From Streptomyces sp. A012304 (GTDB taxonomy: Bacteria; Actinomycetota; Actinomycetes; Streptomycetales; Streptomycetaceae): a stretch of DNA of 64,000 nt. Numbering within the stretch: the stretch's first letter is position 1; each line of letters opens with the position of its first letter. The notes below the pieces were generated by a model. That model saw only the letters and a list, made by a program, of their open reading frames with translations. It was not told the DNA's origin and did no database searches. Below are positions 1-9,248 of the stretch, one piece after another. The position numbers were made by a program, and so were the translations under genes. Location: the NCBI RefSeq assembly GCF_026008495.1, contig NZ_BQUN01000182.1:230085-294084 (forward strand). The letters run 5' to 3'.

Positions 1-1
1 G

Positions 2-379
2 TCCGGGCCCGGCGGCGAGCCCGCCGCGCTCTTCGGGTTCGCGCCCGCCCGCACCGTCCGCCACGGCTTCGAGCAGGCCGTCACCACCCAGCTCGCCCGG
101 CTCTTCGGCCCGCCCGCCGACTCCCCGGTGACCCTGCACGTCCAGGACTGGAGCGCAGAGCTGTGGACCGCCCCGTCCACCGTGCAACACCTCACCGACT
201 ACTCGCTCTTCGGCCACCCCCTCTACCAGCAACCACTGCTCGGTGGGCGGCTGCACTGGGCGTCGACCGAGACAGCGACCGAGTACGCCGGGCACATCGA
301 AGGCGCCCTGGCCGCCGGCGAGAGGGCAGCGCAAACCGTCCTGGCAACTCTTGGCGCGCTTGACGCCTCGTACCTGTAA
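2..379 (+). CDS. Flavin-dependent amine oxidase, C-terminal part
   Basis: The frame is open from base 2 to a TAA at 377-379 and begins upstream of the window. The tail LHWASTETATEYAGHIEGAL followed by AGERAA is the C-terminal FAD-contacting segment of flavin monoamine oxidases, in which a conserved W/F-A-x-T-E-T motif and a G-x-x-E-G-A-x-x-S/A-G-E-R helix cover the flavin. These enzymes oxidise primary or secondary amines to imines with O2. Only about 125 residues are visible, so substrate and integrity of the N-terminal dinucleotide fold cannot be judged. The next open segment is a fragment of an unrelated gene, so the downstream neighbourhood is already rearranged. Confidence 0.8.
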   Translation, partial: SGPGGEPAALFGFAPARTVRHGFEQAVTTQLARLFGPPADSPVTLHVQDWSAELWTAPSTVQHLTDYSLFGHPLYQQPLLGGRLHWASTETATEYAGHIEGALAAGERAAQTVLATLGALDASYL

Positions 380-511
380 ATCTCTGTACAGGGAGGCGCG
401 CGGATGCGCGGCGGGGTCGGCATCGCCGACAGCATGGTCCGCCTGTCCGCCGGCCTCGAAGACGCCGACGACCTGATCGCCGACCTCGCCCAGGCCCTCG
501 ACGCTCGCTGA
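380..511 (+). pseudogene. 3' fragment of a Cys/Met-metabolism PLP-dependent enzyme
   Basis: An open stretch right after the amine oxidase stop encodes GVGIADSMVRLSAGLEDADD and then LIADLAQALDAR before TGA. This is the conserved C-terminus of cystathionine gamma-synthase / methionine gamma-lyase family enzymes (usual form GISxGLVRLSVGIEDxEDLIxDLxxAL). The rest of the roughly 390-residue enzyme, including the PLP lysine, is absent. It is a deletion remnant fused behind the amine oxidase. Confidence 0.72.
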
Positions 512-642
512 CCCCGCCCCGTGCACCGGCCCGCAGCGCTGTCCAGCCGGCGCCGGGCAGATGTAACGGCCGCCCTCTGCCCAGACGGGCCGGGCCCGCC
601 CCCCCCCGGACCCGCGCCGCTCACCCGCTCCGGAAAAGGGAC

Positions 643-1180
643 ATGACCAGCACCGCGCCCACCAGCACGACGGCTCCCATACCCGACCTCGCCCGGCCCC
701 AGCCCCGGATCCTGCGCGTCCTGGTCGCCTCCCAGGTGCTCAGCGGGGCGGGGCTCGCCGCCGGTGTCACCGTCGGTGCCCTGCTGGCCCAGGACGTGCT
801 CGGCTCCACCAGCCTCGCCGGGCTGCCCAGAGCCCCGTTCACCACCGGCTCCGTCCTCGCCGCCGCCGTCGGCCGCATCTCCCAGGCCCGCGGCCGCCGC
901 CCCGGCCTCGCCACCGGCTACCTCACCGGCGCCATCGGCTCCGCCGGCGTCATCATCGCCGCCGTCCTGGACAACCCGGTCCTGCTGTTCATCGCCCTGT
1001 TCGCCTACGGCGCGGGCACCGCCACCAACCTCCAGCCCCGCTACGCCGGAGCCGACCTCGCCGCACCCGGCCACCGAGCCCGCGCCGTCTCCACCGTCCT
1101 GGTCGCCACCACCTCGGTGGTGTCGCCGGCCCCAACCTCGCGGCAACCATCAGGGGTCTGCCCACCGGGATCATGCCCCT
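643..1180 (+). pseudogene. MFS transporter, N-terminal half, frameshifted and truncated
   Basis: ATG at 643 follows a purine-rich GGAAAAGGG site. Translation gives a proline/threonine-rich N-terminus, then hydrophobic helices typical of major facilitator proteins (LVASQVLSGAGLAAGVTVGA, LATGYLTGAIGSAGVIIAAV, LLFIALFAYGAGTATNLQPRY). Around base 1120 the MFS reading moves to another frame (the following homologous segment would read GPNLAATIRGLPTGIMPL) and then stops matching. A complete MFS protein has about 400-480 residues and 12-14 helices; only about four or five are here. It cannot make a functional transporter. Confidence 0.65.
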
Positions 1181-1920
1181 CGATGGTGCGAGCACTCATC
1201 CAGGCTGGGCAGCGGCGGCGCGATGGGCGGTGCATCACCCTCTGCCACGCCGCCGGTTGGAGACGGCAGCAGCCTCGCGCGCCGCGCCGGGCCGTCCTCG
1301 ACCGCTTGCGCCCGGGCGGGGCGTCGTCGCTCACTCCTGCAGAGGGCCTCATGCCCGGCGTCACGCCATTCGCCCCGCCAATGGCGGCGGATACAGGCTA
1401 CTTGTGAGACGTCGGGGTCCGGGAGTGGTGGTCACTCACGCCCCCGGCTGTGCCGTTCCGCCCCCACGCCGGTTGCCGCTGTGCTGTCATGGAGGGGACT
1501 TCCTTGTGGCGTGGCTCGCGGGCCGAAGCGGGCCCGGCCGACGTCGGGGAGCCACCGACGCCCCGTCACGAGCGGAGCGTCGGCGGGCTCGATGGCTGCA
1601 GGACCTCAGCGTGAGAAGTGGTCGAGCAGCCAGGTGACCACGGCACGGACGGTGCCGCTGACAGCGGCACCGAGCACGGTCGTCGTCCAGGGCATCTCTC
1701 CCCGGCGAGGCCGGCGGGTACGGGGCCTGCTCATCGTTCTCCTTCCGGCTGGACACAGATGGGTGGTGTCGGCCGACAGGAAGACGATCCAGGAGACGGC
1801 ACCGGCAGCGGGCTCGGCCGGACGATCCCGTACGACACGAGCGATCGGCCCTGGTCGCACGGAGGGCGGTTGCGCGCCGCTCTGGACGATTCTGAACGGC
1901 TCATGGTGGGGGTGGCCGAC
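1181..1920. other. No supportable gene
   Basis: This 740-base stretch lies between the decayed MFS gene and the large ATPase. It is G+C rich and has long accidental open frames on both strands, but I recognise no protein motif. The frame of the ATPase is open back to a GTG at 1618; the residues encoded there (rich in Gly, Pro, Arg, Ser) look non-coding, so I place the ATPase start downstream. Its promoter is presumably here but I cannot point to convincing -35/-10 boxes. Confidence 0.45.
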
Positions 1921-4900
1921 ATGACGGTATGGGACGAAGCCCGCAAGCGCTTCGCGAGCTGCCTCGCGGAAGTGCACCGCGCCGCGAACAGTCCTTCGTT
2001 GGCGGAGCTGGCGAAGGAGGGCGGCAAGCGGAGCAGGAAGGTGAAACTGCACCGCTCCACGGTGAGCGTCCTTCTCAGGGCCGAGTTCGTGAAACCGCCG
2101 GACTGGGACCTGGTCGATCTCTTCGTCAGGACCTGCGAAGCGATCGCCAAGGCCCAGCCGATCCCCCCGATCTCCGAGCTCTTCGAAATGACCTTGTGGA
2201 AGAGCCGCCATGCTGCTCTGGAGCAGGTGTGGGACCTGGTCTGGGAAGCGGAGAACCAAGACCCCGCTGACCTGCGACCTTTCCCACCGAAGGTCGCGCA
2301 GCCGCTGGCGGCGGATGTGCGCGGACAGCCGAGTCAACTGCTGCTGGCCCGGCACGAGGTGGTGCCGTTCACCGGCCGCGCAGACGACCTCGCCGCGCTG
2401 GCCGCCTGGCGGGACGGCACCGCGCAGGACGGCCGCCCGATAGCCGCCTCGGCCGCGTTGCTGCACGGCTTCGGCGGGCAGGGCAAGACCCGGCTGGCCA
2501 CCGAACTGGCCCGCCGTAGCGCCGAGCTGGGATGGAAAGTGTGGCAGGCCGTCCGGGCGGACAAAGCCGCAGCCGACACCGACTGCGGCAGGCGGTCGGG
2601 CCGCCGCGCGCTGGTGGTGGTCGATTACGCCGAACGCTGGCCCGCGCGGGAGCTGGAGCTGCTGCTGGAGAGACTGGCCGACCATCGCGGGGAGACGCTC
2701 CGGGTGCTCCTCATCGCCCGATCAACGAGCTGGTGGTCCTATCTGCTCGACGACCTGAGGAAATGGGGCTTCGCTCACCACGAGTACCCGTTGCGGCCGC
2801 TTCTCGACACGGACATCGACGCGCGACGACAGACCTTCACGGCTGCACGGGAACGCTTCGCCGACGCTCTCGGACTGCCCGCGGAGGACGCCGGGTCCCT
2901 CGCGGTGCCCGGGGATCTGTCCCATGCCGCCTACGGACTGACGCTGACCGTGCACATGGCCGCACTGGTGGCGGTGGACGCCCGGATCCGTGGTGAAGAA
3001 CCGCCACGGGACCCGGGCGCCCTGTCGGCGTACCTGCTGGAGCGTGAGCGCGGCCACTGGTCGAAGCTGGAGCAGCGCAAGCCTTCCTGCGCCGCACCCG
3101 CGGAGGTCATGGCCCAGACCGTGTACACCGCCACCCTCACCGGGCCCAGGGACCACCGGACGGCGGTCGCCGCGCTGAAGTCCGCCGAGGTGGAGAATGA
3201 CGCGTCGCATCCGCAGGTGCTGCGGGAACACGCCGCTTGTTATCCGCCCGACGACCCGAGGACGTACCTGGAACCGCTCTGCCCCGACCGGCTCGGTGAG
3301 GACTTCGTCGCCCTCAGCACCCCCGGGCCCGTCGACAGCCATCTGGCGAGCACCTGGGCCGAGCAGGCGGCGGCTCGTCTCCTCGGTGTCGCAGCGCCCA
3401 CCCCTTCCGGCTCCCTAGCTCCGGCGTGGAGCCGGCACGTCCTCACCCAGTTGATCAACGCCGCAGCCCGCTGGCCGCATCTCGCTGCCGGTGAACTGGC
3501 CCCCCTGGCCACCGAGCACCCCGACCTCATGCTTCGCGCGGGCAACGCCGCCCTGACCACGCTGGCCTGTATCGAACAGATCCCCCTCGAAGCGCTGGAG
3601 GCCATCGAGGATGCCGCTCCCCGGCGGGATCCCGACCTCGACGTGGGGATCGCCGACATCGCCGAGCGCTTCTGCACCGAACGGATCGAATCCGCCTCCG
3701 ATCCTGCCGTCAAGGCTGTCCTGTACGCGAAGATGGCCGGACGTCTATCGAACTCAGGTCGGCACGAGGAGGCCCTCAGAGCGGCCGCGGATGCGGTGCG
3801 GCTCCGTCGCGACCTGGCAGACGGCGGCGACGTGGAAGCGGTGGCCGAACTCGCGTGGGCGCTGAACGGTCTGAGCAACGAGCTGCATCTCACCGGAAGT
3901 CACCAGGCCGCGCTGGCATCGGCCGAGGCTGCCGTGGTGCTCTTCACCAAGATCGTCGCCCAAGGGCATCCGGCGAAGGTCGCGAATCTCGCGGTCGCCT
4001 TCAACACCCTGTCTCTGCGTCTCGACCAGCAGGGCCGCACCGCCGAGGGTCTTGAGCTGCTGCAGAGCGCGGTACAGATCACCCGGTACACGGCCGAGGT
4101 CAGCCCCGCGGACTTCCGTTCCGACCTGGCCGGAATGCTGCACAACCTGGGATGCCAGCTCTCCAGGGTCGACCGGTACCGCGAGGCCCACGCCGCGGAA
4201 TCCGAAGCGGTGTCCCTCTTCGAGAAGTTGGCGGAGCAGGCGCCCGAGGCACACCTCGACAACCTGGCCAACGCGCTCGACGGCCTGGCGATCGCCCTGC
4301 GCGGCGAAGGGCGTCACCAGGAGGCTCTCCAGACGGGTGATAAGGCGGTCGGCCTTCTGCGCGCCGGTGCGGAGAAGAACCCCGAAGCCTGGGGGCCTTG
4401 GCTGGCCAACGCCTTGCTGCACCTCGGTGACGGTTATGGCGAGGCGGGGCAACTGCAGGAAGCCGTACGGAACTGCGGCGCATCCGTCGACATGTCCCGG
4501 GAACTCGCGGGCACACGACGGGCCGCCCATCTGCCGTTGCTCGCTCGTTCGGTGATGAATCTGGGTATCTGGCTCGGCAGGTCCGGATCACCCCACCAGG
4601 CCGTTCCCCGTTCCGAGGAGGCCGTCGGGCTGTTTCGGGAACTGGTCGAGCACGGCTTCGACAACCACCTGCCGGATCTCGCGGACTCGTTGCTCAATCT
4701 GAGCCTCACCCTGTCGGCGACGAACCGGACCGAGGAGTGCGTGGCTGCTGCCGAGGAAGCCGTCGCACTGTACCGGCGGCTGGGCCCGGCCAGTCCCGTG
4801 GTGTACCGCCGCAAACTCGCCATGGCATTGGTGAACTTGGGGAACGGACATGCGCAGCATGACGATCCGGCCGCAGCCGTGGCGTGCCTGCGGGAGGCGG

Positions 4901-5967
4901 TCGATCTGGCCCGCGAGGCAGCCGAGGCGGACCCCGTCGCGGGCCTGCCTATCCTGGCCGACGCCCTCACCAACCTGGGGCGCGAGTACGGCAGGGCGGG
5001 AATGCGGACGCCGTCCCTCTCCCGGGTACGGGAGGCCGTCGGCATCCGCCGATCCCTGGCAAGGACCGATCCGGCCGTGCATGAACCGAACCTGGCGGCG
5101 GCACTCGTGATCCTCTCCGACGCGCTGAGCGAGGTGGGGCACCATGAAGAGGCGATCGCACAGGGAACACAGGCCGTCGCCATCCTGCAGCGGCTCTCCG
5201 CGGCCGCTCCGGCGGCCCACCGACTCCGCCTGGCGCTCGCACTCAGAAGCCTCAGGGGGCCTCTAACGGCACTCCATCGCCTTGACCGGGCCATCGAGGC
5301 CGGGGAGCAGGAGGCCGACGTATGGCGGTCCCTTGCGCAGAGCGACGAGGGATACGGATTCGAGCTGGGGGTGAGCCTGGAGATGCTCGGCCGACTGCTG
5401 ACGGTGACCGGCCGGCACGAGGAGATGCTCCGCACCTACGAAGAGGTCGTGGCTCTCTGGCGGCGCCTCAGTCCCCCGGACGCCGATCAGCTAGTGGCCC
5501 TCTCCCTCATCAACCTCACGCAGGCACTGGCCGGGCTAGGCCGGTACGAGGACGTCCGCGCCACAGGAGAGGAGGCCGTCTCGATCCTGCGACGGCTCGC
5601 CGAGGAGGACCCGGCCGCCCACCGGCCGACGGTCGTCATGGGACTGCTCCAGGGACTCGTGCTGCCGCTGGCACGCTCGGACCACTGGCAACTGGCCGAG
5701 CAGCACCTGCGGGAGGCCGTCGACCTGCAACGGCAGCTCACCCGGGAAAACCCGGCCGCCCACCAGCCCGTGCTTGCGGATCTGCTGATGAACGCGGTGC
5801 GGGTGCGGATGAGTCGGAGGCACGGTCTGCAGGACGCGCTGGCCGCGGCGGAGGAGGCCGTGGAGATCTACGGCACTCTGGCCGCAGGGAGCGCAGTCGA
5901 GTTCCGCGCCCGACTGGACGAGGCACTGCGGCTACGGGACTACCTGCGAGCCGCTCTCCCGCGGTGA
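1921..5967 (+). CDS. STAND-type ATPase with HTH-like N-terminus and long TPR array
   Basis: About 1348 residues from ATG 1921 (preceded by a GGTGGGGGTGG site); ATG 1903 in the same frame is possible. Order of parts: an N-terminal segment with an HTH-like region seen in many actinomycete NB-ARC proteins (around LHRSTVSVLLRAEF); an ATPase domain with Walker A GFGGQGKT at about residues 183-190 and a Walker B-like RALVVVDYAERW near residue 226; a helical winged region; then from about residue 600 to the end at least a dozen degenerate TPRs with the recurring pattern A-V-x-L-x-R-x-L-A ... L-A-x-A-L-x-N-L ... G-R-x-x-E-A-L. STAND proteins act as ATP-driven switches in which the repeats sense a ligand; known roles include regulation and anti-phage defence. 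No effector domain is visible beyond the N-terminus and no neighbour suggests a partner. Confidence 0.82.
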   Translation: MTVWDEARKRFASCLAEVHRAANSPSLAELAKEGGKRSRKVKLHRSTVSVLLRAEFVKPPDWDLVDLFVRTCEAIAKAQPIPPISELFEMTLWKSRHAALEQVWDLVWEAENQDPADLRPFPPKVAQPLAADVRGQPSQLLLARHEVVPFTGRADDLAALAAWRDGTAQDGRPIAASAALLHGFGGQGKTRLATELARRSAELGWKVWQAVRADKAAADTDCGRRSGRRALVVVDYAERWPARELELLLERLADHRGETLRVLLIARSTSWWSYLLDDLRKWGFAHHEYPLRPLLDTDIDARRQTFTAARERFADALGLPAEDAGSLAVPGDLSHAAYGLTLTVHMAALVAVDARIRGEEPPRDPGALSAYLLERERGHWSKLEQRKPSCAAPAEVMAQTVYTATLTGPRDHRTAVAALKSAEVENDASHPQVLREHAACYPPDDPRTYLEPLCPDRLGEDFVALSTPGPVDSHLASTWAEQAAARLLGVAAPTPSGSLAPAWSRHVLTQLINAAARWPHLAAGELAPLATEHPDLMLRAGNAALTTLACIEQIPLEALEAIEDAAPRRDPDLDVGIADIAERFCTERIESASDPAVKAVLYAKMAGRLSNSGRHEEALRAAADAVRLRRDLADGGDVEAVAELAWALNGLSNELHLTGSHQAALASAEAAVVLFTKIVAQGHPAKVANLAVAFNTLSLRLDQQGRTAEGLELLQSAVQITRYTAEVSPADFRSDLAGMLHNLGCQLSRVDRYREAHAAESEAVSLFEKLAEQAPEAHLDNLANALDGLAIALRGEGRHQEALQTGDKAVGLLRAGAEKNPEAWGPWLANALLHLGDGYGEAGQLQEAVRNCGASVDMSRELAGTRRAAHLPLLARSVMNLGIWLGRSGSPHQAVPRSEEAVGLFRELVEHGFDNHLPDLADSLLNLSLTLSATNRTEECVAAAEEAVALYRRLGPASPVVYRRKLAMALVNLGNGHAQHDDPAAAVACLREAVDLAREAAEADPVAGLPILADALTNLGREYGRAGMRTPSLSRVREAVGIRRSLARTDPAVHEPNLAAALVILSDALSEVGHHEEAIAQGTQAVAILQRLSAAAPAAHRLRLALALRSLRGPLTALHRLDRAIEAGEQEADVWRSLAQSDEGYGFELGVSLEMLGRLLTVTGRHEEMLRTYEEVVALWRRLSPPDADQLVALSLINLTQALAGLGRYEDVRATGEEAVSILRRLAEEDPAAHRPTVVMGLLQGLVLPLARSDHWQLAEQHLREAVDLQRQLTRENPAAHQPVLADLLMNAVRVRMSRRHGLQDALAAAEEAVEIYGTLAAGSAVEFRARLDEALRLRDYLRAALPR

Positions 5968-6262
5968 TCCGCCGTGCCCTCAACCGACCGTGTCCCGTTG
6001 CGGTGGGTGACCGCGGATGCGTCTACGGTCCGGCAAACGCCAGCGGTCGGAGCCGCAGCAGGCGGATGTCCTTGCGGGTGCGTCGCCGGACTGGCCGGGA
6101 GGGATGGCGCACGCGAGCGGCCGTCAGTCGTCAGGCGGATCTTCGTCGTCGGGCCGCGTCGCACCGTCCGAGGGCAAGGGCGGCCGGCTCGCCGGCCGGG
6201 ACCGCTTTTGACGAGCCCCGGCGGCGTACTGGTGAGGGCGGACGATGGTGGAGCAGCGTCTT

Positions 6263-6951
6263 TCACAGCCGGTCGGTGGGGGCCGAAGGGTGGGTCCGAG
6301 CGGCTTCTAGGAGTTGAGCGGCGCCCCGGACGGCCGCGGTGTGCGGGAGGGCACAGGCTTGGCGGGGGTGTGCAGTCGGGAGGCGAGGCGGTAGGTGATG
6401 TCGGGGCGCAGTGCGGCTCCTCCGGCCAGGAGCCCCCTTGCTGCACGGCGTCGTGCGTCTGCATGCCGGTGTCTTCCTCCAGCATCGCGTCACATCGCGA
6501 CGACCACGTCGGTGATGTGCGTGGGCGGGGTGAGGTTGTCCAGGTCGGTGGTGCCCAGGGCAGTGCGGCGGGCGTCGGTCACCGTGCCGTCGGCGAGCAG
6601 GACGGCCTCGGTGACGTGGGCGCCGATGTCCACCACGAGCAGGGGCCGGGTCAGGTCGGCGCCGGCGGCCGTGGCCACGGCCCGCGCGGCGGGGACGGTC
6701 AGCACGGTGTGCGGCCGAAGTGGCTCCAGCGCGGCGTGGGCCTCGGTACGGAATGCGATTCGGCCCAGGACGGGTGTGGTCAGGACGATCAGGCGGCTGC
6801 CGTAGCGCGGCAGGCGGTCGCCCAGCAGCCGGTCGAGCATCCGCGCAGTGGCCCCGGTCTCGACGATAGTGCCGCATTGGATGGGGTGGAGGGCGCCGTC
6901 GCCGGGAAAGGTCACGATGGGTACGTCGAGGATGGTTCTGCGACCGGACAC
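6263..6951 (-). pseudogene. MreB/Hsp70-like actin-fold ATPase, frameshifted
   Basis: Reading from ATG 6951, an N-terminal part of 153 residues resembles Streptomyces MreB-like proteins: a phosphate-binding segment LLVVDIGAHVTEAVLLADG and an N-terminal VETGATARMLDRLLGDRLP. The frame ends at TGA 6490-6492 right after ITDVVVAM. The continuation expected of the family (MLEEDTGMQTHDAV, then a GLLAGGAALRPDITYRLASR-type segment, then AVRGAAQLLEAA) is present downstream but in two other frames, so at least two indels have occurred. Full-length MreB-like proteins have about 340 residues. A cell-shape role cannot be served by this copy. Confidence 0.68.
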
Positions 6952-7074
6952 CCAGGCACGGGTGCGGGCGCTGCGAGGTCAAAGGCGATGCCCGAACAGC
7001 GGCGGCTCAAAGGCCAGGGCCGGTTGGAGCCACGTCCTTTTCGGCTCCGGGGTGCTGTGGTCATCGTCCGGCCT

Positions 7075-7398
7075 TCATGACCTGGTCGGCGGCGGGCGCG
7101 GCAGCGGGCTTGCGGCGCGCTCTTCGTACGGTTGCGGGCGAGGGGTTCGCGGCACAGGTGGCCGGCGCCGTGGGTGCCGTGGCCCATCCGCGGCAGGGCC
7201 GCTTCGACGTAGGCGGGGAACCCGCTGGATGGTGTCCTTCTGCGCCGACATCAGATGTTCCGCCGCGTCCGGCCCGGCCTCGGCCATGGTCCGTAGCTGC
7301 ACCAGGCGGGTCTTGCGCGCGTGCTCCAGGCGCTGGCTGGCCTCGTGTGCCGCCAGCCGCTCAGGGCCGGCTCCGGCCTGGGGCGTGTCCAGCGACAT
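7075..7398 (-). pseudogene. DksA/TraR-type zinc-finger regulator, decayed
   Basis: ATG 7398 follows a good AAAAGGAA site. The first 60 residues (MSLDTPQAGAGPERLAAHEA ... LMSAQKDTIQRV) match the helical N-terminal part of the Streptomyces DksA/TraR family, a coiled coil that reaches into the RNA polymerase secondary channel in better-known relatives. The expected C-terminal C4 zinc finger (GTYGTCxxCGxPI ... CVxC) is present only as degraded pieces in shifted frames: GTHGAGHLCREPLA has lost the first finger cysteine and the final CxxC is not readable. I infer an inactive remnant. Confidence 0.58.
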
Positions 7399-7503
7399 GG
7401 CAGTTCCTTTTCTCGGGCAAGACGAGTGGTGGGGCAGGGGCCCGCCGAAGACAGATCCGGCTCGGCACAGTGGGTGGGGACCCACGGAGGACGAGTCATG
7501 CCC

Positions 7504-8405
7504 TCACCGTGGCCGATACGCCGTGGGAAAGCCATGGGGCGCAGTACCCATCTGCTGGCACGCGAAGGACCACTGTGGGTTACTGGCCCTAGCAAAGCCT
7601 CTGGACGTGGCGGTGGTGATCAGGCAGGCGGCGAGGCCGAGGAAGGCCTCATGGATGTCGGCGCGTCGTTCCCACCGGATCCGTAAGCGGCGGAAGCCGT
7701 GCAGCCAGGAGATCGTCCGCTCGACGACCCAGTGGAAGGTGCCCAGGCCGGTGCCGTGGGGTTGTCCCCGCTCGGCGATCGCGGGCTGGATGCCGCGCTG
7801 CCGCAGCAGACGGCGGTACTTGTCGTGGTCGTAGCCGCGGTCCGCGAAGAGCATGTCGGGCCGCCTGCGCGGTCGGCCGACCACCCCAGCGACGGGTGGA
7901 ATCTTGTCCAGCAGCGGCAGCAGTCGGGTGACGTCGTTGCGGTTTCCACCGGTCAGCGACACCGCGAGCGGGATCCCTTGGCCGTCGGTGATGACGTGGT
8001 GTTTGCTGCCCGGCCGTGCGCGGTCGACCGGGCTGGGCCCGCTTTTGGGCCCCCGCGTGCAGCCCGGACGTGGGAGGAGTCGATCACCGCCCGCGACCAG
8101 TCCAGCTGGTTCTTCGACCGCAGCCTGTTCAGCAGCAGCTGGTGGAGCTGATCCCAGACGCCTGCCTCGTTCCAAGCGGCAAGGCGGCGCCAGCAGGTCA
8201 TGCCCGAACCGAAGCCGAGCTCCTGGGGGAGGTACTCCCACTGGATGCCGGTGTGCAGAACGAACAGGATGCCGCACAGGGCCTGCCGGTCCGGCACCCG
8301 CGGCCGGCCCTCGACCTGCTTCGGAGGCGGTTCTGGCAGCAACGGCTCAATGCGCGACCACAGTTCGTCCGACACGATCCACGGCCGCGACTGACGCTTC
8401 CCCAT
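7504..8405 (-). CDS. IS5-family transposase, two frames joined by a probable -1 frameshift
   Basis: Frame A starts at ATG 8405 (MGKRQSRPWIVSDELWSRIE) and carries the N-terminal DNA-binding domain through the first catalytic region (VIDSSHVRA). Frame B, in the -1 register, carries GSKHHVITDGQGIPLAVSLT, MLFADRGYDHDKYRRLL and the VVERTISWLHGFRRLRIRWE segment with the DDE glutamate. The switch occurs at a canonical X-XXY-YYZ heptamer, C CCA AAA on the minus strand (plus-strand 8043-8049), in the correct zero-frame phase. Programmed frameshifting is known for this IS group. The C-terminus reads past the left terminal repeat into flanking DNA before stopping, which is atypical and may reflect a small indel. 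Confidence 0.7.
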
Positions 8406-8466
8406 GCCCTCATCAACGAACGATCAAGCTGACAGTCACATGATCAACCGCTTTTGTTAGAGCCAG
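7583..8466 (-). mobile_element. IS5-family insertion sequence with visible terminal repeats
   Basis: The element is about 884 bp. Its left end starts CTGGCCCTAGCAAAGC at 7583 and its right end, read inward on the other strand from 8466, is CTGGCTCTAACAAAAG; 12 of the first 14 positions agree. Both ends are flanked by TTA (7580-7582 and 8467-8469), compatible with a short target duplication. The inside is filled by a two-frame transposase. Size and two-frame layout fit the IS427-like branch of IS5. Divergence of the ends suggests an old but nearly complete copy. Confidence 0.72.
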
Positions 8467-8510
8467 TTAGTAGGACTCCGTTAGGTCTGTCTTGATCTTG
8501 GTGTTGTCCT

Positions 8511-9225
8511 GCCTTGACAAGATGCTGCAACTGCTGCGCTTCGGCTGCTCCTACGAGGCGATCGCCGACACGACCTGCTCGGCCACCACCATCCGCAACC
8601 GCCGTGACGAGCGGATCCGTCTCGGCGTCTTCGCCCAGCTCAAGCAGATCACGATCCAGTCCTACGACCGGATCGTCGGACTCGTCCTCGACCAGATCGC
8701 CATCGACGGCTCCATCACCAAAGCCCCCGGCGGTGGCGAGGCCGCCGGACGCTCACCGGTCGACCACGGCAAACAGGGCTTGAAACGCTCGGGCATGGCG
8801 GATGGTTACGGAATCCCACTCGGCCGGGTCCTGGCCGGAGCGAACCGCCACGACTCCCCGCTGCTGGCCCCGACCCTGGACCTCCTGGACGACCTCGGGC
8901 CGCTGCCCGACGACATCACCGTCCATCTGGACGCCGGCTACGCCTCGGACAAGACCCGCGCCGAACTGGCGGCACGCAACCTGCGCGGCCACATCGCCCT
9001 GCAAGGGCGAGAAGGCGCCCATCCAGGCAGGCCAGCGGTGGCACGTCGAGCGCACGCACGCCTGGCAGAACGCCTTCCCCCGCCTTGCCCGCTGCTACGA
9101 ACGCCGGGCCGCAGTCATCGAACGCCTTCTTCGATCTCGCGGACACAATCATCACCGCCCGTAGCCTGATCCGCCGCGTGTGGACCACCCACCGCTGGGA
9201 CGACCGCCCGAACCGCCGCCCATGA
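8511..9225 (+). pseudogene. Degenerate IS5-like transposase, copy 1 of 3
   Basis: The N-terminal 45-50 residues are missing; homology begins at DKMLQLLRFGCSYEAIADTT. DDE-type blocks follow: QIAIDGSITKAPGGGEAAG, GIPLGRVLAGANRHDSPLLA, ITVHLDAGYASDKTR. Near 9005 the frame shifts (expected KGEKAPIQAGQRWHVERTHA continues in another frame), and it shifts again near 9120 before the true C-terminus DLADTIITARSLIRRVWTTH ending at TGA 9223-9225. The same transposase appears in pieces at 10350-10642 and 20312-20690 in this window. Confidence 0.8.
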
Positions 9226-9248
9226 GTACATGCCTCCTGCGCGAGCTC

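Noticed and set aside
223..1146. Long minus-strand frame opposite the amine oxidase and MFS relic
   Set aside because: Composition is that of an antisense shadow of G+C-rich coding DNA (Gly/Ala/Arg runs) with no motif.
1618..1920. Upstream extension of the STAND ATPase reading frame to a GTG at 1618
   Set aside because: The extra residues are Gly/Pro/Arg-rich with no domain character, while ATG 1921 has a good purine-rich site and starts a family-like sequence.
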